Both the position numbers and the translations under genes were made by a program. Below, in pieces: positions 1 through 8,185 of a stretch of DNA of 64,000 bases (positions are counted from its first letter, which is position 1; every line of letters starts with the position of its first letter). The notes under the pieces are model-generated. The model was not told where the DNA came from. It saw only the letters and a program-made list of their open reading frames with translations, and ran no database searches. The DNA is from CAZGDB01 sp964524705 (GTDB lineage Bacteria > Pseudomonadota > Gammaproteobacteria > Berkiellales > Berkiellaceae), in contig CAZGDB010000001.1 in assembly GCA_964524705.1 (NCBI GenBank), forward strand, positions 57,976 through 121,975. The letters are read 5' to 3'.

Positions 1-348
1 GCAGTTTTTAATGTACTCAGTCATAACTGTGACGATGATGCCAAAAACTTTTCTTTCCTTATGAAGCGCAAGGCACTTGGCGTGTCTCACCTGCTTACGA
101 TCTCACTTGTCCTAATGGCGAACATTACAATCTAGTCATGGGAGAAGGCAGGAGCCCCACACGGACACCTCTCTTAAAACTAGCGAGCATGAGCGGCATT
201 CCCCTCCCTATCTACTGCAGAACAAATTATTACAGAAGTACAAAACGCTGTTGCACACTGGATCTCTTTTGCTACCCCAACTGGCGTACATCCTTCAACA
301 CTCAAAATAATTCATACCGCACTCAAAAAAATTGCAGAAACTTTTTGA
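1..348 (+). pseudogene. HipA-like kinase, C-terminal remnant (frameshifted, cut by window edge)
   Basis: Remnant of the C-terminal kinase half of a HipA-family Ser/Thr kinase, the toxin of HipBA-type modules. Frame 1 at the left edge reads NVLSHNCDDDAKNFSFL, which looks like the HipA catalytic loop. From about base 78 the similarity moves to frame 3 with WRVSPAYDLT (the SPAYD metal-binding Asp) and VMGEGRSPTRTPLLKLA. From about base 217 it returns to frame 1 (QIITEVQNAVAHW) and stops at TGA 346-348. Two frame changes within 350 bases mean the gene is dead, unless the assembly is wrong here. The N-terminal part and any hipB lie outside the window. The match is from remembered HipA motifs. Confidence 0.7.
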
Positions 349-450
349 CCTCACGCCAGACTTCTATGAAATTTTTTCATTCCCACGCCCATATTAGTTA
401 ATTCGCCAACTATAATTAACTTATCTATCACTAGTAGGAAAAATACGGCT

Positions 451-1440
451 ATGTCATTCCCTCATTTCCCCACACGCTTACTCTTTTGCTTCAGTCTATT
501 GACCTATAGCACCCTCATAACTGCCATCACCTTATCGCCCGCTTTAGTACATAAAACTGGCGCAAAACCTGTTATGGCACAAAAAAATATCTTAAACCCT
601 GCTTTACAAACCCAAGGTATGGTACAGCCTGCTGCAAATACCACTATCACTGTCAGATCTGCGCAAGACAATGGGTATCAGGCTTTATATATCAGTCAAA
701 TGCCACCGATGGTTACACGAGATCAACATCGATTTAGCATTTTGATGCAAAATGCACAAATTGCCAAAAGTACTTTTAAGCTATCCCGTCCTGTACGTAG
801 AATGATGCGTAGTTTATATCCACAGAATTTAACACGTCGTGCGGCGCTGACTCCAGAAAGGGCGTACAGTGTACATATTGCCTTACAGGATGACCTTCAT
901 ACCCCGCGCCAGGAAAACCAACTACGCATTATTGATAGGTCTGAAGTCACGGTCGTTACTAACCTCAACCAAGACCGTCTAGCAATGGCACAAATTGGTG
1001 ACAGCGTACATATTAAGGCTAATGGAGCAACCAAAAGTACAGAAGGGCGCATTCATTATATTCATTCAGTAAACCCTGAAAAAAATACTGCTGAAGTGCA
1101 TATTCGACTTCCTAATCCGAACTTAAGCTTTACTCCCAACATGTCTGTTGCTGTAGAAATGCATGCTTCCCCCAAGCAAGCCTTGCTTATCCCACGAGAA
1201 GCCGTGCTATTTACAGATAAAGGCGCTCATGTACTAATCTCCGGGCATGATGGACAAGTGGAACCCAGATCCATAACGCTAGGCAGTTCTAGTAATACAC
1301 ACGTTGAAGTGGTTTCAGGGTTAACAGCAGGGGAATATGTCATGACTGCTGCCAACAAACTCTTGAAAGCTGACAAAGACCTACAATCTGCTGTACAAAA
1401 TGCAACTAACCATCAGTCTGCTATGGCAAATGACGCTTAA
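451..1440 (+). CDS. Secreted RND/CusB-type periplasmic adaptor-like protein
   Basis: 329 residues with an N-terminal hydrophobic signal-like segment (about residues 8-30). The C-terminal half resembles the membrane-proximal part of periplasmic adaptor (membrane fusion) proteins of RND efflux pumps: QALLIPREAVLFTDKGAHV at about 245-263, then VEPRSITLG and VEVVSGLTAGEYVMTAAN. In CusB-type adaptors this is the beta-barrel strand followed by the VEVxSGLxxGxxVV motif. The N-terminal half is not obviously a lipoyl/hairpin pair, so it may have diverged. No RND pump or outer-membrane channel gene lies beside it, so the partner must be elsewhere or absent. It overlaps the convergent hydrolase gene by 4 bases. 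Family call moderate, substrate unknown. Confidence 0.6.
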   Translation: MSFPHFPTRLLFCFSLLTYSTLITAITLSPALVHKTGAKPVMAQKNILNPALQTQGMVQPAANTTITVRSAQDNGYQALYISQMPPMVTRDQHRFSILMQNAQIAKSTFKLSRPVRRMMRSLYPQNLTRRAALTPERAYSVHIALQDDLHTPRQENQLRIIDRSEVTVVTNLNQDRLAMAQIGDSVHIKANGATKSTEGRIHYIHSVNPEKNTAEVHIRLPNPNLSFTPNMSVAVEMHASPKQALLIPREAVLFTDKGAHVLISGHDGQVEPRSITLGSSSNTHVEVVSGLTAGEYVMTAANKLLKADKDLQSAVQNATNHQSAMANDA

Positions 1441-2183
1441 AGTTGCGTTAACTCTAAAATAACCGCCCGTAATTTTTCTAAATCTTGCGGGCGCGTTAAA
1501 CGATGGTCTCCATCCTTAATCAACGTTAAGGTTACATCTTCTGATTGTAGATGCTCTACTATTTTTTGAGAATATTTCCAAGGTACAACAGTATCCTGCA
1601 TACCATGTAATAATCTTACCGGGCAGGTCAGCGGCCAATATTTTTCTGGTAATAATAAATTTTTTCTTCCATCACTCATTAAAGCTTTTGTAAAATGATA
1701 GGGTGGATCATTAGGATCGTCTGCATCCCCAAAAACTGCCCCTTCACGTTCTAAGGTTTGTTTAGCTTCTTCACTAAATTCTGGCCATACTAATTCTTCT
1801 AAAAAATCAGGTGCTGACGCAATTCCCACTAATGCCTTAATACGCTGTGGTTGTGCTAATGCTGCCAGCAACATCAACCAGCCTCCCATGCTAGAACCCA
1901 CGACAATCTGAGGGCCTTGTGTGCACTGTTCTAAGATCGTTAAGACATCTTGTGTCCACCGACTAATAGTCCCATCTTCAAATTTTCCAGAGGATTGTCC
2001 ATGTCCCAAATAATCAAACCTGACAAACGCTAATCCGAGTGTTTTACACAGATTTTCCAAAAAAAGTGCTTTGCTACCTTCCATATCAGATCTAAATCCC
2101 CCTAAAAACACTACTCCTGGGCTGCGACCCGGTGTTTGTTCATAAGCAAGTTGAGAACCATCTGCTAAAGTAAGGCGTGCCAT
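1437..2183 (-). CDS. Alpha/beta hydrolase (serine esterase/thioesterase-like)
   Basis: 248-residue cytoplasmic alpha/beta-hydrolase. The oxyanion region is FLGGFRSDMEGSKA near residue 26, the nucleophile elbow GSSMGG puts the catalytic Ser at residue 98, an acid candidate lies in MQDTVVPW (about 195) and the catalytic His in DGDHRL (about 227). The FRFDYLGHG-like segment (RFDYLGHGQSSG, residues 55-66) is usual in this fold. The SDMEGSKA pattern after the GGF motif recalls ABHD10/palmitoyl-thioesterase-like and carboxylesterase members, but the substrate cannot be read from sequence. No signal peptide is seen. It converges with the adaptor-like gene, sharing 4 bases at the stops. Confidence 0.8.
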   Translation of the reverse strand: MARLTLADGSQLAYEQTPGRSPGVVFLGGFRSDMEGSKALFLENLCKTLGLAFVRFDYLGHGQSSGKFEDGTISRWTQDVLTILEQCTQGPQIVVGSSMGGWLMLLAALAQPQRIKALVGIASAPDFLEELVWPEFSEEAKQTLEREGAVFGDADDPNDPPYHFTKALMSDGRKNLLLPEKYWPLTCPVRLLHGMQDTVVPWKYSQKIVEHLQSEDVTLTLIKDGDHRLTRPQDLEKLRAVILELTQL

Positions 2184-2252
2184 TGTTATTCCTGTAGACT
2201 TTTGGGACTTAGCATAGCATGATTTGATTCATCTATGCGATGGGACAGAAAT

Positions 2253-2543
2253 ATGAGTTTGAAAAAGAACACTGGTGATAATGGTATAGATTTACAAATT
2301 ACACTCACCCCAAAAGCAGCCGCCAATCGTATTGTGATCACACAGGAAGGGCATATTAAAGCCTATGTCACCGTTGTACCCGAAGACGGCAAAGCCAATG
2401 CAGCGTTAATCAACTTATTATCCAAGCATTTTAAGGTGCCAAAAAGCGCATTTACCTTAGTGCAAGGACAGACCAACCGGCATAAAATCGTGCATGTAGA
2501 TCGTAAGTTAAAAGACTATCCTAATCCTACAGGCACCCAATAA
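2253..2543 (+). CDS. yggU: DUF167 (YggU) family protein
   Basis: Small conserved DUF167/YggU-family protein, about 96 residues, function not established. The family core is visible as LQITLTPKAAANRI near the start, then AYVTVVPEDGKANAALINLL (the PxxGKAN motif) and VQGQTNRHKIVHV at the end. I start at the ATG at 2253 because a GGGA-like site lies just upstream. An in-frame ATG at 2235 would add six residues but has no ribosome site. Transcribed away from the hydrolase gene, with only about 70 bases between their starts. Confidence 0.8.
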   Translation: MSLKKNTGDNGIDLQITLTPKAAANRIVITQEGHIKAYVTVVPEDGKANAALINLLSKHFKVPKSAFTLVQGQTNRHKIVHVDRKLKDYPNPTGTQ

Positions 2544-2613
2544 AAAGCCCTCATATTTTTTTATATACTGACACTGTTCAGTTAAAAACCCTAAAGAATC
2601 TAAACATTAAAAA

Positions 2614-2918
2614 ATGCGCATCACCGATAATCAATATGCTGCGATTAAAGCCGCGTTTGCTACAAATTTTTTATCCAATCATACTATCTAGTTATTTGGC
2701 TCCAGAATAGACGATAGTAAAAAGGTGGTGATATCGATTTTCACATCGAAACACATTCCGACAATCCGTTGCTTGCAACTGAAAAGAAAATTTCTTTTTT
2801 GCGGGATTTAAAAAAACGGATTGGAGATCAAACAATAGACATAGTTATTAATATTTTAAAAAACAATAAAAAATTAGATATTGATGAAGAAACAAAACAA
2901 ACAGGAGTCATATTATGA
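2614..2918 (+). pseudogene. MNT-type nucleotidyltransferase (HI0073-like antitoxin), decayed
   Basis: Broken minimal nucleotidyltransferase of the HI0073/MntA type, which in intact MNT-HEPN pairs modifies and neutralises the HEPN partner. Reading from ATG 2614 gives MRITDNQYAAIKAAF, an in-frame TAG at 2689-2691, then LFGSRIDDSKK. The frame shifts by one base in the A-run at 2719-2723. The other frame then continues with GGDIDFHIETHSD, FLRDLKKRIGDQTIDIVI and a TGA at 2916-2918. The GSR...GGDIDF catalytic signature is therefore complete but split by one nonsense codon and one frameshift. It overlaps the start of the HEPN gene by the usual ATGA. Confidence 0.78.
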
Positions 2919-3362
2919 AATAAAAACGTATAGTATCCGACTATTTAAAAATAGCAGACATGCATGCTGCACGATTACAAGAGTCCTTAACCTATGTCGC
3001 AAACTGGCCTCCACTCAGACCAGCAATATTAGCAGCGCGCCCAGGAGATAAAATCTCTATTCTGGATATGATGACTCTACGATTTAGCAAATTACAAGAT
3101 ATCTTAGGCACTAAGATTTTTGGTCTACGCTTAGCTGCTTTAGGTGAAGATCCCGATGCCCTCATCGATAAACTCAACAAGTTAGAACGCTTAAACTATA
3201 TCGCTGATATTAACTGGTGGATGGATTTGCGTGAAATGCACAATCAATTTGCACATGATTATCCAGACGATTATGATCTCATCCCCCCCCCCTCATACTA
3301 CTCATTACGAGATCTAAAGAATTGTTAGTTTTTTAGAATTCCTTAAAAACCAAAATCATTGA
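2915..3362 (+). pseudogene. HEPN (HI0074-like) partner of the nucleotidyltransferase, decayed
   Basis: Partner gene of an MNT-HEPN module. The ancestral ATG at 2915 is followed by TAA at codon 3, after which the same frame stays open (ADMHAARLQESLTYVANWP to HDYPDDYDLI). A run of nine C at about 3284-3292 and a run of T near 3330 look like frameshift sites: shifting frame at both gives a plausible HEPN tail ending at TGA 3360-3362. An internal ATG at 2960 could still give 122 residues. The RNxxAH motif reads HNQFAH (LREMHNQFAHDYPDD), so the catalytic Arg has become His by what looks like a CGC to CAC change. Probably an inactivated toxin. Confidence 0.72.
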
Positions 3363-3410
3363 TAATCCCGTATTCTCACGTAAATAACGTAAGTTGGTTA
3401 TCTTTATCAT

Positions 3411-3429
3411 AAAGGCCTGTCTGGCCTTT
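3411..3429 (+). terminator. Perfect 7-bp hairpin upstream of proS
   Basis: AAAGGCC, a 5-base loop, then GGCCTTT. No long T-run follows (CTGCCC), so it may be a weak terminator of the decayed HEPN unit or a leader structure of proS, whose start lies 55 bases further on. Confidence 0.4.
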
Positions 3430-3484
3430 CTGCCCTATTTATGATATCAATACGCTCAAACATTGACCCTAAAAGAGGCCTTTC

Positions 3485-4993
3485 ATGACCACCAAAATAA
3501 AGACTGCGATTACTCCTACCCGTGCAGAAGACTACCCTAACTGGTATCAAGCCGTAGTAGATAAAGCAGAACTTGCAGAAATGGCTGTTGTTCGTGGCTG
3601 TATGGTCATCAAGCCTTGGGGTTATGCAATTTGGGAAAACATTCAAAAAACCTTAGATGCAAAGCTCAAAGCCACGGGGCATGAAAATCTTTATTGCCCA
3701 CTTTTTGTGCCTTTACGATTATTAGAAAAAGAAGCTGCACACGTAGAAGGTTTTGCTAAAGAATGTGCTGTAGGCACACATCACCGTTTAGAAGCTGATG
3801 GGAAAGGCGGCTTAAAGCCTGCTGGGCTTTTAGAAGAACCTTTAATTGTACGTCCTACCTCTGAAGCGATTGTTGGTGAGTTATTTGCACGTTGGGTACA
3901 ATCCTATAGAGATCTGCCATTATTGATGAATCAATGGGCTAATGTGGTACGTTGGGAAATGCGTCCCCGTATCTTTTTACGCACCACTGAATTTTTATGG
4001 CAAGAAGGCCATACCGTACATGCAACTGCTGAAGAAGCGATTGCGGAAACCGAAAAAATCTTAGGGATTTATGTCGACCTCGTCGAAAACTATTTAGCAA
4101 TTCCGGTAGTGCAAGGCAAAAAAACCGCCAGTGAACGCTTCCCTGGCGCTGAGGATACTTATACTTTTGAAGCTATGATGCAGGATAAAAAAGCCTTACA
4201 AGCCGGAACTTCACATTTTTTAGGCCAAAATTTTGCAAAAGCTTTCAACATTAAATTTTTAGACCAAAATGGCCAGACCAGTACCGCCTGGACCAGTTCT
4301 TGGGGAGTGACCACACGTTTAATTGGTGCGCTCATTATGACGCATAGTGATGATGATGGATTAGTCTTACCACCTCGTATTGCTCCCTTACATGTAGTGA
4401 TTTTACCGTTATTAGAAAAAGCAGCAGATCCACAAGCATTACTAGACTACTGTACAGAAATTAAAACTTTGGCTGAAAAAGTCCTCTATCATGGCCAACC
4501 TGTACAAGTGAAAATCGACACTACCGATGGTCGCACTGGTGATAAAGCTTGGCGTTGGATTAAAAAAGGTGCCCCTATACGTTTAGAGATTGGGTCCAAA
4601 GAACTAGAACAACGCTCTGTTTATATGGGACGTCGTGATAAAAGCCCTAAGGATAAACAAGCCCTGCCTATGCCCACGTTTATAGAAACTCTAGCAAGCC
4701 AATTAGATGAACTACAAAACAACCTGTATGTGCGTGCGAAAACGTTCTTACAAACCAACACTGTACGTGTTGAATCACGAGAAGCCTTTTATGCCTTCTT
4801 TGATGATAAGAATGCAGAGCAGGGTGGTTTTGCATTAATTGGTTGGGGGGAAGATCCTACAGTAGAAGCAGAACTCAAACAAACATTAAAAGTTACACCA
4901 CGCTGCATTCCTTTAGAAACCGAAAACGAAACGGTGCCTTGTTTATTTACAGGCAAACCAGGACGTTGGACTATTTTTGCAAAATCCTACTAA
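3485..4993 (+). CDS. proS: Prolyl-tRNA synthetase, archaeal/eukaryal-type (type 3)
   Basis: Charges tRNA-Pro with proline in the cytoplasm. At 502 residues it matches the short archaeal/eukaryal-like ProRS without the roughly 180-residue INS editing domain between motifs 2 and 3. The subtype features are the opening EDYPNWYQAVVDKAELAE, VRGCMVIKPWGYAIWE (motif 1 region), VRPTSEAIV followed by NQWANVVRWEMRPRIFLRTT (motif 2), a GTSHFLGQNFAKAF segment and the motif 3 region SSWGVTTRLIGALIM. The C-terminal zinc-like domain ends in KSY, as usual for this type. Ribosome site AGAGGCC precedes the ATG. The aldolase gene follows 15 bases downstream, probably co-transcribed. Most gammaproteobacteria carry the long bacterial type, so transfer is likely (inference). 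Confidence 0.93.
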   Translation: MTTKIKTAITPTRAEDYPNWYQAVVDKAELAEMAVVRGCMVIKPWGYAIWENIQKTLDAKLKATGHENLYCPLFVPLRLLEKEAAHVEGFAKECAVGTHHRLEADGKGGLKPAGLLEEPLIVRPTSEAIVGELFARWVQSYRDLPLLMNQWANVVRWEMRPRIFLRTTEFLWQEGHTVHATAEEAIAETEKILGIYVDLVENYLAIPVVQGKKTASERFPGAEDTYTFEAMMQDKKALQAGTSHFLGQNFAKAFNIKFLDQNGQTSTAWTSSWGVTTRLIGALIMTHSDDDGLVLPPRIAPLHVVILPLLEKAADPQALLDYCTEIKTLAEKVLYHGQPVQVKIDTTDGRTGDKAWRWIKKGAPIRLEIGSKELEQRSVYMGRRDKSPKDKQALPMPTFIETLASQLDELQNNLYVRAKTFLQTNTVRVESREAFYAFFDDKNAEQGGFALIGWGEDPTVEAELKQTLKVTPRCIPLETENETVPCLFTGKPGRWTIFAKSY

Positions 4994-5008
4994 AAGCAAG
5001 GAATTAAA

Positions 5009-5752
5009 ATGGAAGTAGCCCGTCAGGAATTAAGTGCTGCCTATAATATTTTAGGACATTTGGGTTTAGATGATCACACCTACACCCATTTATCCGCGCG
5101 TGCAGTAGATGGGCAATCCTATTATATTTATCCTTTTGGATTACGGTTTGAAGAAGTTACACCAGAGTGTCTGATGCAAATTAGTTTAGATGGCACTGTT
5201 TTGACAGGTTTAGAATACCAATATAATAAAACTGGTTATATTATCCATGGAGAAATTTACAAAGCACGCCCGGATCTAAAAGCCATTTTTCATTTACATA
5301 CCCCCGCTATGGTATCAACCTCGTGCTTAACCGCAGGATTAATGCCTTTAACGCAATGGGCCTTACATTTTTATGAGGGTATTGCTTACCATAACTATGA
5401 TTCTCTGGCCTTAAATCCAGCACAAGGCTGTCAATTGGTCACCGACTTAGGTGATAAATATGTTGCGCTCTTACGCAACCATGGTGCAATTATTAGTGGT
5501 CGTACGATTCAAGAAGCGATGTTTTATACCCATCATTTAGAGCAGGCGTGTAAAGCACAAAATTTAATTCTGGCTACACAACAACCTTTAACGCTCCCTT
5601 CGCCAGAAGTGTGTCGTAAAGCAGTGAAAGATCTATTAAGTTTTGAAAAAGACTTAGGTCAAAGAGATTGGCAAGCCTGGTTACGTTGGTTAAAGCGACA
5701 AAATTATGCCGCTTCTTCTGCACCCCAAACATTTTCTTCTTGCACCAGCTGA
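5009..5752 (+). CDS. Class II aldolase/adducin-family protein
   Basis: 247-residue member of the class II aldolase/adducin fold, Zn-dependent enzymes such as fuculose-phosphate aldolase or ribulose-phosphate epimerase. Zn ligands are seen in FHLHTPA (about residues 95-101) and THH (about 173-175), plus the usual RNHGAIISG turn. The N-terminal DDHTYTHLSAR segment matches adducin-like bacterial members annotated only as class II aldolases, so the substrate is unknown. AAGGAA lies 7 bases before the ATG, and proS is just upstream. Its last 49 bases overlap the 3' end of the convergent MFS gene, an unusually long tail-to-tail overlap. Confidence 0.82.
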   Translation: MEVARQELSAAYNILGHLGLDDHTYTHLSARAVDGQSYYIYPFGLRFEEVTPECLMQISLDGTVLTGLEYQYNKTGYIIHGEIYKARPDLKAIFHLHTPAMVSTSCLTAGLMPLTQWALHFYEGIAYHNYDSLALNPAQGCQLVTDLGDKYVALLRNHGAIISGRTIQEAMFYTHHLEQACKAQNLILATQQPLTLPSPEVCRKAVKDLLSFEKDLGQRDWQAWLRWLKRQNYAASSAPQTFSSCTS

Positions 5753-6888
5753 TAGCCCATCCAAAAGGCAAGGACTAGGCACACACACATCACAATGCCA
5801 ATATGAAAAAACACCCCTGCATAAAAAAAACCAACCACTTGTAAACATAACGCAGTTAAAATAAGCCGACTAGACAAAATAATTGCGGTAATACGGCCTT
5901 TTGCATTCGGCACTGCTTCTAAGGCCAGGGGGTATAAAATATTAATAGGAAAGACAGCGCCCATCGCTAATAAAAGGAGACACGCTGTTATCACCATAGG
6001 GTCAGACACACCTAACCCTGCCAAGGTCAACGCACTACACATAAAGGCCAGCAATACCACTGCACTACCATACAGGCATTTTTTAGCGCCAAAATATTGT
6101 AGTACCATTCCACTGGTAAAACTACAAATTGAAAAAATACCAGCGATTGCACCTTGGTACCATCCAAAGGCTTCTAGACTAACACCCAAGTCTTGCATAT
6201 ATAAAATCGGCGCAATTCCTACAAAAACCCAAAACGGGATAATCAAGAAAGAAATAGTTAAGATATAACACCAAGCTTTTTTAGACACTAATACGGGAAG
6301 ATATTCACGCAAGGAGAGGGATAAATCTGCTTTGCTCCCCGTATGTGGAATAAAGCATACGGTCCCTAATAAGCACACAATACCCAATCCTAACAGCGCC
6401 ACAAAGTTGCCTTGCCACTTAAACCACAGAGAAATATAACTACCTACCAGTGGTGCAAAAGCCATTCCCAAGGTTACCATTCCATTGAGCATCCCCATGA
6501 GTTTTTGTTGTGCTTGAACACCATAGAGATCTGCAACAATTAAATAAGCCAGGACGGCAGGTCCTGCAACACCCATACCTTGTAAAAACCGCCCTAATAA
6601 CAGTTGTGTATAAGAGGTCGCAATAACACAAAAGATACTCCCTACAATAAAAATACCCAAACCTGCTAAAATTACTGGTTTGCGACCATATTTATCCCCG
6701 AGCGTGCCTACAAATAACGCACTGATACAATGGGCAACCAAGTTAATCCCCAGGGTCCATTCGAGCATAAAGGGCGTTAAATTAAAGACCTCAGCTAATT
6801 CTGGAAAACTAGGCACAAAGAGATCGACCTCTGCTCCAGCTAAAATGCCCATTAATAAAATGGTAACCCACTGAAAAATTTGAAACAT
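5704..6888 (-). CDS. MFS drug-resistance transporter, Bcr/CflA type
   Basis: 394-residue inner-membrane carrier of the major facilitator superfamily with about 12 hydrophobic segments. Start and motifs fit the Bcr/CflA (DHA1) group: ILAGAEVDLFVPSFPELAE in the first helix region, motif A as GTLGDKYGRKPVILAG (residues about 60-76), and a MGVAGPAVLAYLIVADLYG segment in helices 4-5. Likely proton-coupled efflux of drugs or metabolites; substrate not readable. It is the last gene of a minus-strand run trpS, MHS transporter, this gene, with 48 bases to the preceding one. The ATG at 6888 is well placed, with the first helix starting immediately. Confidence 0.88.
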   Translation of the reverse strand: MFQIFQWVTILLMGILAGAEVDLFVPSFPELAEVFNLTPFMLEWTLGINLVAHCISALFVGTLGDKYGRKPVILAGLGIFIVGSIFCVIATSYTQLLLGRFLQGMGVAGPAVLAYLIVADLYGVQAQQKLMGMLNGMVTLGMAFAPLVGSYISLWFKWQGNFVALLGLGIVCLLGTVCFIPHTGSKADLSLSLREYLPVLVSKKAWCYILTISFLIIPFWVFVGIAPILYMQDLGVSLEAFGWYQGAIAGIFSICSFTSGMVLQYFGAKKCLYGSAVVLLAFMCSALTLAGLGVSDPMVITACLLLLAMGAVFPINILYPLALEAVPNAKGRITAIILSSRLILTALCLQVVGFFYAGVFFHIGIVMCVCLVLAFWMGYQLVQEENVWGAEEAA

Positions 6889-6936
6889 GTATCTACTCTA
6901 GAAAGCAAGCTGGATAACCATGTTAACAGAGATACT

Positions 6937-8181
6937 TTAAGGCTGTCTACTACTGATGACCACCCAAATCGTACATAACATCATCACTGCCGCATACCCT
7001 GCGGCCGCATACGCCAGCCCGCCAGTGGCATACCAGACCCCCAAACTAATAGCGGTCGTCATACGTCCAAATAATGCAGTTCCTAAAGCATTCCCCATGC
7101 CTACTAAAAAGTATCGATCTGGCAAGGTAAAACACTGATGATACCATAGGCTAATAGGACACATAAAAACAACGCCCCAAAACACTATCCAAACCCTTAC
7201 AAAGGTCACATACGCCAAAGATGCTTGCGTTAAGCCATAAAATAATGGCATAACCGTAATGCTTAATACAAATGCAGAAACGATCATCAAAACATGCGGC
7301 GAATACCGTGCCGTACAATGACTAATAACGGGAATAAAAAATAAATCTAAAACTAATAATGCACTATTAAGAACCATCATCTGTTCTAAAGTAATATCAC
7401 TAATTAAAGGCACAAAACTATTCATCAAGACAAACGGAAGGGCATAAGTAATGTGTGAAAACCCCGTCACTATTGCCACTTGTGCAACGTGTACCCTATG
7501 CGTCCACAAGGTCCGCAACTGCTGCCATCGGTAAACATCAAAAACAGGATTTTGGAACACGTTAGTCTGCTCTGCTTGATAACGTAGCACATAGCCTAAA
7601 ACACCTGCGCTACCACTCATCCAAAAACATACCCGCCACACCCAAGGGATTTCCGGCATAGCAACCGCCCACGTAGCGCATACCGATGCCAAAATAATGC
7701 CTAACATCGTAGAACTTTGATAATACCCTGAGGCTTTATGCGCTTGTTGTGGCGCTTTGTTTTCAACAATATAGAGCTTTGCAACAGTGCTTTCTCCTGC
7801 TGCAAAAATCCCTTTCAGCATTCGTAAAACTAATAATAGTAATGGTGCAAAAAAACCAATATTTTCATAAGTCGGCAAAAAGCCCAGTGCCACAGCTGCA
7901 ATAGCTACTCCAATTAAAGAATAGGACAAACTATATAAAGGCCCATACTGTGCAGCCAACCTGCCAAAAATAAAGGCCCCAACAGGGCGCGTAATAATAC
8001 TGGTCGCTAATAAACTATAAATCAGTATCAACTGTGCAGCAGGGCTATGATGTGGGAAAAACAGTGGTGCGAGTAAGGGCGCTAAAAATCCATAGGCTGC
8101 TGAATCAAAGTGATCTACAAGATTACCCAATAAAATAGAAATATCGTGTTTACGCCACTGCACCTGAGACTGCTTACTCAT
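6937..8181 (-). CDS. MFS metabolite:H+ symporter, ProP-like (MHS family)
   Basis: 414-residue inner-membrane symporter of the MHS branch of the MFS (proline/betaine, citrate and related uptake). The first helix carries the MHS signature LGNLVDHFDSAAYGFLAPLL, followed by FFPHHSP, ITRPVGAFIFGRLAAQYG (motif A region) and GIFAAGESTVAKLYIVE in helix 4. I start at 8181 (MSKQSQVQWRKHD) because the longer frame to 8217 would overlap the end of trpS and lacks a ribosome site. Spacing to the trpS stop is 4 bases, so translation is probably coupled. ProP-like carriers are often expanded in intracellular bacteria, but the substrate here is unknown. Confidence 0.87.
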   Translation of the reverse strand: MSKQSQVQWRKHDISILLGNLVDHFDSAAYGFLAPLLAPLFFPHHSPAAQLILIYSLLATSIITRPVGAFIFGRLAAQYGPLYSLSYSLIGVAIAAVALGFLPTYENIGFFAPLLLLVLRMLKGIFAAGESTVAKLYIVENKAPQQAHKASGYYQSSTMLGIILASVCATWAVAMPEIPWVWRVCFWMSGSAGVLGYVLRYQAEQTNVFQNPVFDVYRWQQLRTLWTHRVHVAQVAIVTGFSHITYALPFVLMNSFVPLISDITLEQMMVLNSALLVLDLFFIPVISHCTARYSPHVLMIVSAFVLSITVMPLFYGLTQASLAYVTFVRVWIVFWGVVFMCPISLWYHQCFTLPDRYFLVGMGNALGTALFGRMTTAISLGVWYATGGLAYAAAGYAAVMMLCTIWVVISSRQP

Positions 8182-8185
8182 TGGC

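Noticed and set aside
138..401. Open frame of 87 codons at the left edge
   Set aside because: It is one frame of the frameshifted hipA remnant; its second half is not the HipA frame.
2689..2691. In-frame TAG in the nucleotidyltransferase as a recoded codon
   Set aside because: A frameshift follows a few codons later and the partner gene has its own stop, so decay explains it better.
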